Part shown: positions 26,666 through 35,087 of the stretch, piece by piece
How the letters are laid out: the number at the start of each line of letters is the position of its first letter
Position numbering within the stretch: the stretch's first letter is position 1
Assembly: GCA_003818205.1 (NCBI GenBank)
Contig: RPRQ01000036.1
Coordinates: forward strand, 1 to 46,988
Source: Bacteroidales bacterium
GTDB lineage: Bacteria; Bacteroidota; Bacteroidia; Bacteroidales; Tenuifilaceae
DNA length: 46,988 nucleotides
Reading direction: 5' to 3'
The notes under the pieces: generated by a model
The model's input: only the letters and a program-made list of their open reading frames with translations
Told to the model about the DNA's origin: nothing
The model's database searches: none
Program-made: the position numbers and the translations under genes

Positions 26666-28966
26666 CTACCTAATAAATAGCAGTTTGCTTACAGCGGTTT
26701 GCTCACCCTTGCTATCAGAGCAAAATATAAGGTAAACACCTGTTGATACCCTATTGCCATTGATGTTCTTTCCATCCCAGGTGGCCTGCCCTCCTTGCGA
26801 CTTTGTTTCAAAAACAAGGTTGCCGCTTATATCAGTTATTTTCACGGTAGTATTCTCAACAAGCCCAACAATAGATATTACCCCATCAAAACTAGGTTTT
26901 ACGGGGTTGGGGTAAGCATAAACGTTACCAAAGCTATCGCCTGGTTTGGTTGCATCGCCATGATAGGCTACAACGCCCTTCTCTGTTGCAATAAATACTT
27001 CACCGGTAGCAGGGTGAACCTTAATATCGATAATGCTATTTGACGGCAATGGGCTGTTCTGGGTATTAAAGTGGAGTAATTGTTTCGAGCCATCGGACGA
27101 TTGCATAAACACCCCCGATCTGCTTGTGCCAAACCACTTCCGATTACCCCCATCAACGGTTATCGATGTAACGGTTTCGGTTTGTAAAAGGTAAGCGGCA
27201 AGCCCTTGAACCACATCGGGTATTTTTACCCTTTGAATCTCAAATTTTGAGGCATCTAACACTTCTTCAGGGTTATAGCTGATAAGTACCCCTTCGCTTG
27301 TTCCAATCCATAAGTACCCATCGCTATCGAATTCAATGGAGTAAATATCGCTAGGAAGGCTATTCCCATTTCTATCGGTTGGTTTAAATTTACGGTATAA
27401 ATCGTCGGATGTTGATTCAATATTTGTACCCGGATCGAGCACAAAAAATCCTCCACCACCAGGTAGAACTAGCCAAAGTTGACCCGATGGAGAGTAGAAA
27501 AGATTCGAAAATCGATCGGCGTTAATGATGCTGGCGTATGGGAAGGAGGACCATGTCCCATCTGCTTTTCGAACCGAAATGGGTTTTGCAACCCCTGCAT
27601 TGGTTGCCCATAGGTTGCCCCCTTTATCTAAAGCAATCCCGCTAATTCTACAGTACGGCTCATTGGGGTATATGGATTCAAGTGTGCTGTTGCTAGGGGT
27701 ATAATGATTAATCATTCGGTTATCCTTAAACCGAAAGATGCCCCTGCCCCAGCTGGCAATATAGAACTCGTTTGCGTTCTGTGGGTTAAACAGGATTCGG
27801 GTAGCATCGTTATTATCGCCATCCTCGTATGAGCCCCATTGCTGATTTTCGAAGGTATAAAAGGTAAATGGGTACCACATGCTCCCGTATGCTCCATCGT
27901 AGCCACCTGCTGAGATAATAACTTTATCACTGCTCGCCGCAATGGAAAAGGCTCGATTACTGATTGGTCCATTGGGGTAAATTGGAGTAAACCCTCCCGC
28001 ATCGCCCAAAACTATGCCTAAATAGTGGTCGGCTATTGCAATTTTACCCGACTCGAGGGGGATTGCCATATCAGGCCTAAACTGCCAATACCCATCCCCA
28101 TAGGTTGAATAGATTACTGGTATCGACCCCAAAAAAGCATAGACCGAGATGCCCTCTTGGGATGTTACGATAAGATTATTTGGTTCTGCTCTTACATGCG
28201 ATACTGTATTATATGGACTTCCAACCTCAACCCAAGCAGCACCGTTTATAGCCCACACAATATCTTTTTGGATTTCAGTATTGGCCTCAGCGGCAATAAT
28301 ACTCTGCCCAAACACGGCAACATCCTTACATTCGGCCAAGGGATCGCTGAATCCAACCTGCTTAACCCATTGTTGGGGCTGAATGAGCAACGGATCGTAT
28401 AAACCTGCTTTTAACAACCCTCTTTCGGTTGCAGCAAAAATATCGTTGCCAAGAATTACCGTTCGGTTAACTCGAATAGATGCGCCAAACTCCCCAATAA
28501 AATAGGTATCCTTTATTTCCTCTCTGGTAAGATCGATTGCTACAATTCCGAAATCGGTGGATACAAGTATAAGATTATCATTAAACGTAAAACCATTGAT
28601 TCTTTTGCTCCCAGGCATAGCTTTCTCCTTGATCTGGGGCATGTTTAAAATTCTGTCCTTGAAAACAAAATCGATATTCCCATTTTCGTAGCCAATAGCA
28701 AGAACGCTATTGGTTTCGGAATACTCAATGTTGCTTATATCGATATCGCTTAGACCATGAATACGGCTAATTTTACCAATTTCTCCATTACTTAGATTAT
28801 ACCAGAAAACCCCAGCTGATGTTGCTCCGTAAATTTTTTCATTGCCCTCGCATACGGCAAGGCAATCATTGTATGAAAAATGGTCACGCCATTTTCCCAC
28901 TTTTACCTGAGATAGCGAAATTTGGGTAAGCAGAATAAATAGAAAAAAAATGCTCTTCTTCATCAA
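26666..28966 (-). CDS. porZ: T9SS component PorZ (propeller protein)
   Basis: 766 residues with signal peptide (about 1-19). The mature protein begins VKVGKWRDHFSYN, characteristic of PorZ, and contains many Reg_prop-like beta-propeller blades (IYGATSAGVFWYN, LWIGTSEGVLIS, KWFGTSRSGVFMQ, VFIATEKGVVAY), two propellers in total. The C-terminal beta-sandwich (last 85 residues) resembles a T9SS sorting domain (AYPNPVKPSFDG, VKITDISGNLVFE, GVYLIF). In the known system PorZ sits on the cell surface and helps hand A-LPS to the sortase step. It fits the T9SS cargo genes elsewhere in the window. It is transcribed after rdgB (68-base gap) and before recO (5-base gap). Confidence 0.85.
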   Translation of the reverse strand: MMKKSIFFLFILLTQISLSQVKVGKWRDHFSYNDCLAVCEGNEKIYGATSAGVFWYNLSNGEIGKISRIHGLSDIDISNIEYSETNSVLAIGYENGNIDFVFKDRILNMPQIKEKAMPGSKRINGFTFNDNLILVSTDFGIVAIDLTREEIKDTYFIGEFGASIRVNRTVILGNDIFAATERGLLKAGLYDPLLIQPQQWVKQVGFSDPLAECKDVAVFGQSIIAAEANTEIQKDIVWAINGAAWVEVGSPYNTVSHVRAEPNNLIVTSQEGISVYAFLGSIPVIYSTYGDGYWQFRPDMAIPLESGKIAIADHYLGIVLGDAGGFTPIYPNGPISNRAFSIAASSDKVIISAGGYDGAYGSMWYPFTFYTFENQQWGSYEDGDNNDATRILFNPQNANEFYIASWGRGIFRFKDNRMINHYTPSNSTLESIYPNEPYCRISGIALDKGGNLWATNAGVAKPISVRKADGTWSSFPYASIINADRFSNLFYSPSGQLWLVLPGGGGFFVLDPGTNIESTSDDLYRKFKPTDRNGNSLPSDIYSIEFDSDGYLWIGTSEGVLISYNPEEVLDASKFEIQRVKIPDVVQGLAAYLLQTETVTSITVDGGNRKWFGTSRSGVFMQSSDGSKQLLHFNTQNSPLPSNSIIDIKVHPATGEVFIATEKGVVAYHGDATKPGDSFGNVYAYPNPVKPSFDGVISIVGLVENTTVKITDISGNLVFETKSQGGQATWDGKNINGNRVSTGVYLIFCSDSKGEQTAVSKLLFIR

Positions 28967-29034
28967 TAATAGCTTTAAGGTGCAACCATTTAACTAGCAA
29001 AGAGACCTAATTATTATGAAGTGAATGGAATAAT

Positions 29035-29625
29035 TTATTGCTTCATTAAAAAATCAGCAAGATGATTCACCGCTCTTGCTCTATGGCTTATGTCATTCTT
29101 TTGATCAAGGGGCATCTGGGCAAAGGTCAATGAAAAACCATCAGGCTGAAAAATTGGATCGTAGCCGAAACCATCTTCTCCTCGCTCATAATCTATTATT
29201 AGCCCATTAACAATGCCTTCGAATAGATGCTCATTCCCATCGACTATTAGAGCAATTACCGTTCTAAAACGAGCTTTTCTATTTTTAACCCCTTGAAGCT
29301 CCTTCAGTAGCTTTTTGATATTATCCTTGGAGTTCTTCCCTTCGCCAGCATAGCGAGCCGAGTAAACACCAGGTTTACCATCAAGCGCATCAACCTCAAG
29401 CCCTGTATCATCAGCAAAACAGCTAACCGCCGATTTATTATAAATATACCATGCTTTTTGCAAGGCATTCTTTTCAAGGGTGTCGTGGTCCTCTGGTATC
29501 TCCTCGGTTAGGTTTATATCTTGTAACGAAAGTAGCTTGAAACTTTCGCCAAGGATATGCTGAACTTCCAATAGCTTATGGGGGTTATTAGTGGCGAACA
29601 CCAATTCCCGAGCGGATTTTGACAT
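29035..29625 (-). CDS. rdgB: Non-canonical purine NTP pyrophosphatase (ITPase)
   Basis: 196 residues, complete for the HAM1/RdgB family. It removes dITP, ITP and XTP by hydrolysis to the monophosphate. Visible: LVFATNNPHKLLEV (8-21) for nucleotide and phosphate binding, ADDTGLEVDALDGKPGVYSARYAG (about 71-94), GEDGFGYDPIFQP and the C-terminal ISHRARA motif. Nine bases separate it from the universal-stress gene before it, so the two are very likely one operon with porZ and recO. Confidence 0.95.
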   Translation of the reverse strand: MSKSARELVFATNNPHKLLEVQHILGESFKLLSLQDINLTEEIPEDHDTLEKNALQKAWYIYNKSAVSCFADDTGLEVDALDGKPGVYSARYAGEGKNSKDNIKKLLKELQGVKNRKARFRTVIALIVDGNEHLFEGIVNGLIIDYERGEDGFGYDPIFQPDGFSLTFAQMPLDQKNDISHRARAVNHLADFLMKQ

Positions 29626-29634
29626 TGATACGAA

Positions 29635-30432
29635 TTAAAGAGGGTTTATGCTCATTACTGGAATATAGCTAGCATTGGAGATGATATACTGCTCATGGGG
29701 TTCCACGATGAAGGCTGACTTATCGTCAACTTTTGTTGTCATAATAACGATTAAATCGGCTCTGATGTTCGCTGCAATTTCAAGTACTTCCTCGGCGAAG
29801 GTTTTTTTCCCATCCACGGTATATACATAGTACCTAGCTCCCTTCTCGTCGAGGTAACGCCGAGCCGAAGCCATATTCATATCCACCTTGGCTAACAGTT
29901 TAGGATCCGTAACGTTGGGTTTAATGAGGTGAAAACGCGAAACGTAGTAGTCGCAGAAATATGAAATCCAGCTATGCTTTTCGATATTCTCAGCAGTATA
30001 GTCAACTGGGAATACGATTTCATCGTAACGTCGATTGATGGGCGGCTCCTGTATGGTGATAAAGGGAACCTTGGAACTGGCAATCACCTTTAGCGCAATG
30101 GAATCGTTAAGGGTTGACTCGCTTTTTATACGATGTGACCCCATGATTACCATGCTTGAATTCAGTTCCTCTGCCGCTTTGGCTATATCTACAAAAATAT
30201 TCCCCTGACGAACAATGGTTGAGGGAAGAACATTGTACTTGCTGTAGGTATCCTGTGCAAGCTTTGCCATTTTTTCCTTTGCTTCGGCAAGCTTGTCGGG
30301 GTTATCAACTATATGTATAAGGGTAATCTCCTCGCGAACCACCGATGAAACACGTACTGCATGTTGTAGTGCAAAATCTGCAACTTCAGTAAAATCGGTA
30401 GGAACTAGTATCGTTTTATTCGGTTTATTCAT
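29635..30432 (-). CDS. Tandem universal stress protein
   Basis: 265 residues from the ATG at 30432; the frame extends to a TTG at 30459, but KTILVPTDFTE, the normal USP beginning, follows the ATG directly. There are two USP-like halves: residues about 1-140 (TILVPTDFTEVADFALQHAV, then MVIMGSHRIKSES) and about 142-262 (EIVFPVDYTAENIEKHSWI, then ADLIVIM). The G-2x-G-9x-G(S/T) ATP-binding signature is not present in either half, so it may not bind ATP as UspA does. It is divergent from the cyclase gene and heads the rdgB operon. A second protein of the same build lies on the other side of the cyclase (34160). Confidence 0.85.
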   Translation of the reverse strand: MNKPNKTILVPTDFTEVADFALQHAVRVSSVVREEITLIHIVDNPDKLAEAKEKMAKLAQDTYSKYNVLPSTIVRQGNIFVDIAKAAEELNSSMVIMGSHRIKSESTLNDSIALKVIASSKVPFITIQEPPINRRYDEIVFPVDYTAENIEKHSWISYFCDYYVSRFHLIKPNVTDPKLLAKVDMNMASARRYLDEKGARYYVYTVDGKKTFAEEVLEIAANIRADLIVIMTTKVDDKSAFIVEPHEQYIISNASYIPVMSINPL

Positions 30433-30628
30433 TGCTGAACTGCTATTTTTCAAGAACAATCTTTACTAATACTTGTTTATCTCTATTACCTAAACATAAA
30501 TAACTGTTATTCAGAGGATAGAGAATTTAGATTCAATTATGGTGCTATAAAATGTTTTCTTTCAACCTTTTTTTCTGATATTTAGATTTTTCGTTGTAAC
30601 ATCGTTGAATAGAAAATCGGTCTAATGT

Positions 30629-33600
30629 ATGACTTTTTCGAGATTTTTTAATCATTCACTCCCCTTTTTTTTGCTATATTTAATAGCAAATACTGCTAAA
30701 CCGATTGGGTTAAAGGATTCTGCCTTTCACTTTGGACAACCCTTGTTTTTTGAGATTCAACGAACCACCCAGTCATACCCTTATTCATCAATTCTTTGCG
30801 ATAAAGATAATCGTCTTTTTGTTACAAATGATCATGGGGTATTCATTTACGATGGAGTAAATTATCAACAGATTGAGGTAGGCAGCAAACCAGCTATTGC
30901 CTACGATGGGAGTGATAGGGTGATAGTAGCTGGGTATAACTATTTAACCCTGTTAACCCGAAATTATTCAGGGGGATACACTCCCAATCAGCTGATTGGC
31001 TCATCGGAAAATGTATTTAAGCATCAGATTACGAGTATAGGCTTTGATGAATCCCAAAGCATCTACTTTTCGACGGGATCAACGCTTTGGAGATACGCTG
31101 AGAAACCTATTGCGGTTGATTCATCTAATCAAACAATTACAATCTACTCAACCCCCAAGGGCTTGGTATTTCATAGCAGCGAAAAGGGGTACTACTGTAG
31201 AAATGGAAAAAGCGTAAACGCTTTTAATACTATAAATCAGTACATTCTCCCCGATGAAAAAGCGTTGAGGGTAATAGCTGCAAGCTCATACCTATTTGTA
31301 ACCACATCAAGCAATCGTATTTTGATGCTTGATAGTCAGGGACAGCTAATCAAAATCATGTCTGATTTTGGCAAAAATTATTCCAATATACCCTTTGATA
31401 TATGCTCATTCGATAATATCAATTTTTTTGCAATAACCCCTACTCAGCTATTCCGATTCATTAACCCGGTATTGGTTGAAGTTTTTAACACCTCAAATAA
31501 CCTTAAAGGCGAAGTGAGGTCGGCAAGAAGAATTGAAAAAATACTATACGTAGCAACCTCATATGGGCTATACGCTGCTAATGAATTGAACAACGGGAAT
31601 TCTTTTACTCTTATTCAACATGGAGACTTTAATGAGCTAACCATTCAAAATAATCATCTATTTGCCATTGGTATTGATGGTCTATTCCTTATTAATAGCT
31701 CCCGAGCAGAAAAAGTTAAGCATGAATTTGGGACGCTTCTAAAAACATGCTTCGTTCATTCAAAGCAGCCTAAAGCTTTTTTTCTGAATATGTATGGGGT
31801 ATTTTATGCAAACCTCCATCAACCCTATTCGTTAATTAAACTCGATACCGATAAAAATCAAACCTACACCAATCTCTACACTATTGATAGTTCGATAATC
31901 ATATCATCCTCGGAAGGGAAATGGTATAAATACAATTCGAAAAACAATAATTTGATTGCGCTAGAGTCAACTGCAAACTCACGTTTTGTAATAAATAGTG
32001 ACACCCTGTGCATAATCAACGGTAAAATTGCTAAAAAAGATTTGTCGTTTTACAAGTCAATTATCGGAAGCACTTATGCTCATCAAATCATTTCAGCTTC
32101 AAACAATGAGATTCATCCTTACTACCAATCATTCTTTATTGAAAAAAAACTTGGTACAACCCAATCGGCCTACTTTGCCATTGAGAATACCATTGAAGTA
32201 AACGAGGTTTATCTTGATTCCGATTCAACTACTTGGCTTTCGGTCAATGGTGGGCTGATCCGAATATCAGCCGATTACACAAAACGAATGAAGGAACTTC
32301 GGCCAACCCTTATGGTTTTTTCAACATCAGCCAATCGGAATGGCTTTGTTCAGCAAACCAATTCATCAATAATCGATTATAGGTTAAAACAGGGTACTCC
32401 ATTCGAGATAACGCTAAGCGGAGCTGGTTCAATAACTTGGAATAATCTATTATACTCTTATAAGCTTACTAGAGAACATTCAAATTGGTCAGATTGGTCA
32501 ACCGATTCAAAGTTTGTATTCACCGATATTGAACCTGGAAATCATATCTGTATCTTCAAAGCACGTGATGCCTTTGGACCAGAGTCGGCGGAATTAAAGC
32601 TAAGCCTTACAATAATTCCCAATTTCTTTCGCACCCAATTTACCCTTATAGCGCTTATCATTCTTGTTCTATTGGTTATTTACACCATTAGCCGTTGGCG
32701 AACTTTTTACTTTGCCCTTGAGCGCTTTAAACTGGAAAGCATTATCAATAGGCGCACCGAGGAGCTGGTTAAGGAGAAGGAGAAAACTGATAACCTGCTT
32801 GCTCGAGTCTTGCCCCGTGAAACAGCTGCAGAGCTGAAAGAAACGGGAAAGGTGAACACGCAGAAATTCAACATGGCAACCGTTCTTTTTTCTGATATAC
32901 AGGGATTTACAAAAATTACCGATGAACTTAATCCGGAGAACCTAATCGATCAACTCGACAAGTTCTTCCTTTACTTCGACTCCGTTGTTGATAAATACAG
33001 GATTGAAAAGATAAAAACCATTGGAGATGCCTACATGTGCGCAGGGGGAATTCCTCATAAAAATAGAACCAACCCCGTTGAGGTTGTGCTTGCTGCGCTA
33101 GAAATGCTTTCCTACATGCGTGAAATAAACCTTGAGCATAACCCTGGTCAGGATATTTGGGACTTACGCATTGGTATCGATACAGGTCCTATAATTGCTG
33201 GGGTTGTTGGTAGAAATAAGCTATCGTATGATATATGGGGAACAACTGTGAATACGGCAAGCCGTATGGAATCATCAGGAGAGGTAGGGAGAATAAATAT
33301 CTCAGGGAATACCCATATTTTCGTTCAGGACTACTTCCTTTGCACTTACCGTGGCAAAATGCCGATCAAGAATAAAGGGGACATTGAGATGTACTTTGTT
33401 GATGGGATCAAGCCAGTACTATCCAATAATCTTGACCTATATAGGCCAAATATTGAGTTCCAAACCCAGCTTCAATTTCTACGTTTTGGCGATTTGGAGG
33501 AGTTTATCCTTGAAAAGTTGGAAAAAGGCCTGCCAAAAAATTTATACTACCACAATTTAAAGCATACCGTTGACGTTTACACTCAGGTTGAGCTAATCGG

Positions 33601-34069
33601 GCGTTCGGAAGATGTAAACCTTGAGGAGCAATTAATGCTGCAAACAGCCGCTCTTTTTCATGATGCTGGCCATCTGATCGACTACGATACCCACGAGGAG
33701 ATGGGCGTAAAACTTGCAAGGGAAATACTCCCGGGGTATCAATACTCCGAAAGGCAGATTGAAATCATATCGGATTTAATAATGGTAACTAAACTTCCAC
33801 CCAAGCCAAAAAATTTATTGGAAGCTATAATGTGCGATGCTGATTTAGATTACCTCGGACGAACCGATTTTATTCCGGTATCGAATATGCTCTACAAAGA
33901 GCTCCATGAGCATGGACGGATTGGAACAATTCAGGAGTGGAATGAGCTCCAAATCAAATTTATTGAAAAACATCAGTATTTTACCAATACTGCTCGAAAG
34001 CTCAGAAATGTCAATAAAAACAGCCAGTTAGAGAATATTAAGGAATGGATTGAAAAAAATAAATTATAA
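30629..34069 (+). CDS. Propeller-sensor adenylate cyclase with C-terminal HD phosphodiesterase-like domain
   Basis: 1146 residues. After a signal peptide (about 1-23) comes a large periplasmic beta-propeller region (about 40-580) of the two-component-regulator type, a Y_Y_Y domain (about 590-668) and one membrane helix (about 670-690). A short coiled linker leads to a class III cyclase (about 725-925) with all key residues: metal Asp756 (FSDI) and Asp800 (IGDAYM), adenine-selecting Lys796 and Asp868 (YDIWG), and transition-state Asn875 and Arg879. A C-terminal HD domain (about 960-1130) has H975-N-x-x-H979 and H1011-D1012, then CDADLDYLG. The YHNxxH string recalls class I cyclic nucleotide phosphodiesterases. 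So one protein probably makes and may also degrade cAMP in response to a periplasmic signal. A USP gene follows. Confidence 0.9.
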   Translation: MTFSRFFNHSLPFFLLYLIANTAKPIGLKDSAFHFGQPLFFEIQRTTQSYPYSSILCDKDNRLFVTNDHGVFIYDGVNYQQIEVGSKPAIAYDGSDRVIVAGYNYLTLLTRNYSGGYTPNQLIGSSENVFKHQITSIGFDESQSIYFSTGSTLWRYAEKPIAVDSSNQTITIYSTPKGLVFHSSEKGYYCRNGKSVNAFNTINQYILPDEKALRVIAASSYLFVTTSSNRILMLDSQGQLIKIMSDFGKNYSNIPFDICSFDNINFFAITPTQLFRFINPVLVEVFNTSNNLKGEVRSARRIEKILYVATSYGLYAANELNNGNSFTLIQHGDFNELTIQNNHLFAIGIDGLFLINSSRAEKVKHEFGTLLKTCFVHSKQPKAFFLNMYGVFYANLHQPYSLIKLDTDKNQTYTNLYTIDSSIIISSSEGKWYKYNSKNNNLIALESTANSRFVINSDTLCIINGKIAKKDLSFYKSIIGSTYAHQIISASNNEIHPYYQSFFIEKKLGTTQSAYFAIENTIEVNEVYLDSDSTTWLSVNGGLIRISADYTKRMKELRPTLMVFSTSANRNGFVQQTNSSIIDYRLKQGTPFEITLSGAGSITWNNLLYSYKLTREHSNWSDWSTDSKFVFTDIEPGNHICIFKARDAFGPESAELKLSLTIIPNFFRTQFTLIALIILVLLVIYTISRWRTFYFALERFKLESIINRRTEELVKEKEKTDNLLARVLPRETAAELKETGKVNTQKFNMATVLFSDIQGFTKITDELNPENLIDQLDKFFLYFDSVVDKYRIEKIKTIGDAYMCAGGIPHKNRTNPVEVVLAALEMLSYMREINLEHNPGQDIWDLRIGIDTGPIIAGVVGRNKLSYDIWGTTVNTASRMESSGEVGRINISGNTHIFVQDYFLCTYRGKMPIKNKGDIEMYFVDGIKPVLSNNLDLYRPNIEFQTQLQFLRFGDLEEFILEKLEKGLPKNLYYHNLKHTVDVYTQVELIGRSEDVNLEEQLMLQTAALFHDAGHLIDYDTHEEMGVKLAREILPGYQYSERQIEIISDLIMVTKLPPKPKNLLEAIMCDADLDYLGRTDFIPVSNMLYKELHEHGRIGTIQEWNELQIKFIEKHQYFTNTARKLRNVNKNSQLENIKEWIEKNKL

Positions 34070-34159
34070 TTTTTCCTAGTTGTTTCTCGGTTTTCAATTA
34101 AATTTGTTACATTTAACACTAATTTTTTAAGTGCAGTATCCCTAAAAAAAAAATTCCTT

Positions 34160-35005
34160 ATGGATAGTGTTAAGAAGGTAGTGCTTGTTCCATGGGACTT
34201 CACAGAGGGCTCTAATAATGCGTTGCTTCATGCAATTCAGTTAGCGGCTACTGCTGAAAACGAAATCATGCTTTTGCATATCCTACCCCGTACGCTCATA
34301 TACCAATATCTCAACCAAAAGGGTAGTCAAAAGGAGATTCACGATGCAAGAAAGAGGCTTGAAGCGGTAGTTGAAGAGATTTATTCTAAATACAATTTTA
34401 GGCCTCAAACCCTAGTTCTTGAAGGGCATCCCCGAAAACTTGTTAAAGATCTTATAACTACCGGCGATTTAGATATCAACCTTATCGTATCATCGAAAAT
34501 ATACAACTACGGGAAAAAAGCTTACCAAGCACCAAATTTCCTGAAGAATATGGTGATTAAAAACTTTAACGTACCGTTCATTATCATCGATGGCCCTCCT
34601 GCGCATAGCCATTACATCGAAATTGTAGTTCCGCTCGATCATGACAGGAAATATAAAGAGACCGTACACTGGATTATTTACCTTTCGAAATACTATAAAT
34701 GTAATATCAACCTCATCAAACCATTTATCTACGATGAGGGGAAAAAGAAGCATATGGCCAACAACATCTATTTTACCAAAAAGATGCTTGATGGCAATAA
34801 GATCATATACGGGATAAAAACAGCGAAGAAGAAAAGCGATTTCCGCGATGAGGTGTTTAGGTTTGCCCAGAATATTGATTCCGACCTTATCCTCATAATG
34901 GCCGATAAGTATGATGTATATGTTCAGAATAGTAAACCTGGAACAACAACTGTACCTATAATGTGTGTTAACCCAAGAACCCGTAAGTATCAGAGTTTCA
35001 ATTAG
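34160..35005 (+). CDS. Tandem universal-stress-protein paralogue
   Basis: 281 residues. Two USP-like halves: about 1-145 (VVLVPWDFTEGSNNALLHAI, then NLIVSSKIYNYGK, then VPFIII) and about 150-275 (IEIVVPLDHDRKYKETVHWI, then DLILIMADKYD). It is clearly related to the gene at 29635-30432, with the same start, two-domain build and missing ATP-binding glycine motif, and the two flank the cyclase. Starts at the ATG 34160, 90 bases after the cyclase stop, and could be read with it. A short hairpin with a T-run follows. Role inferred: soluble stress or signalling partner, possibly in the cyclase pathway. Confidence 0.8.
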   Translation: MDSVKKVVLVPWDFTEGSNNALLHAIQLAATAENEIMLLHILPRTLIYQYLNQKGSQKEIHDARKRLEAVVEEIYSKYNFRPQTLVLEGHPRKLVKDLITTGDLDINLIVSSKIYNYGKKAYQAPNFLKNMVIKNFNVPFIIIDGPPAHSHYIEIVVPLDHDRKYKETVHWIIYLSKYYKCNINLIKPFIYDEGKKKHMANNIYFTKKMLDGNKIIYGIKTAKKKSDFRDEVFRFAQNIDSDLILIMADKYDVYVQNSKPGTTTVPIMCVNPRTRKYQSFN

Positions 35006-35053
35006 GATTACTGGGATTAATACCTCTTTTTTTGGGATAAGGTTTTATCCGAC

Positions 35054-35079
35054 AGCATCCTCCAAGATGCTTTTTTTTT
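35054..35079 (+). terminator. Short hairpin with T-run, terminator or attenuator
   Basis: AGCATC (35054-35059), loop CTCCAA, GATGCT (35066-35071) followed by T in an unbroken run to 35079. The stem is only 6 bp. The run ends just 8 bases before the ATG of the next sensor gene, which is unusually close for a simple terminator. Confidence 0.6.
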
Positions 35080-35087
35080 AACTTCTA

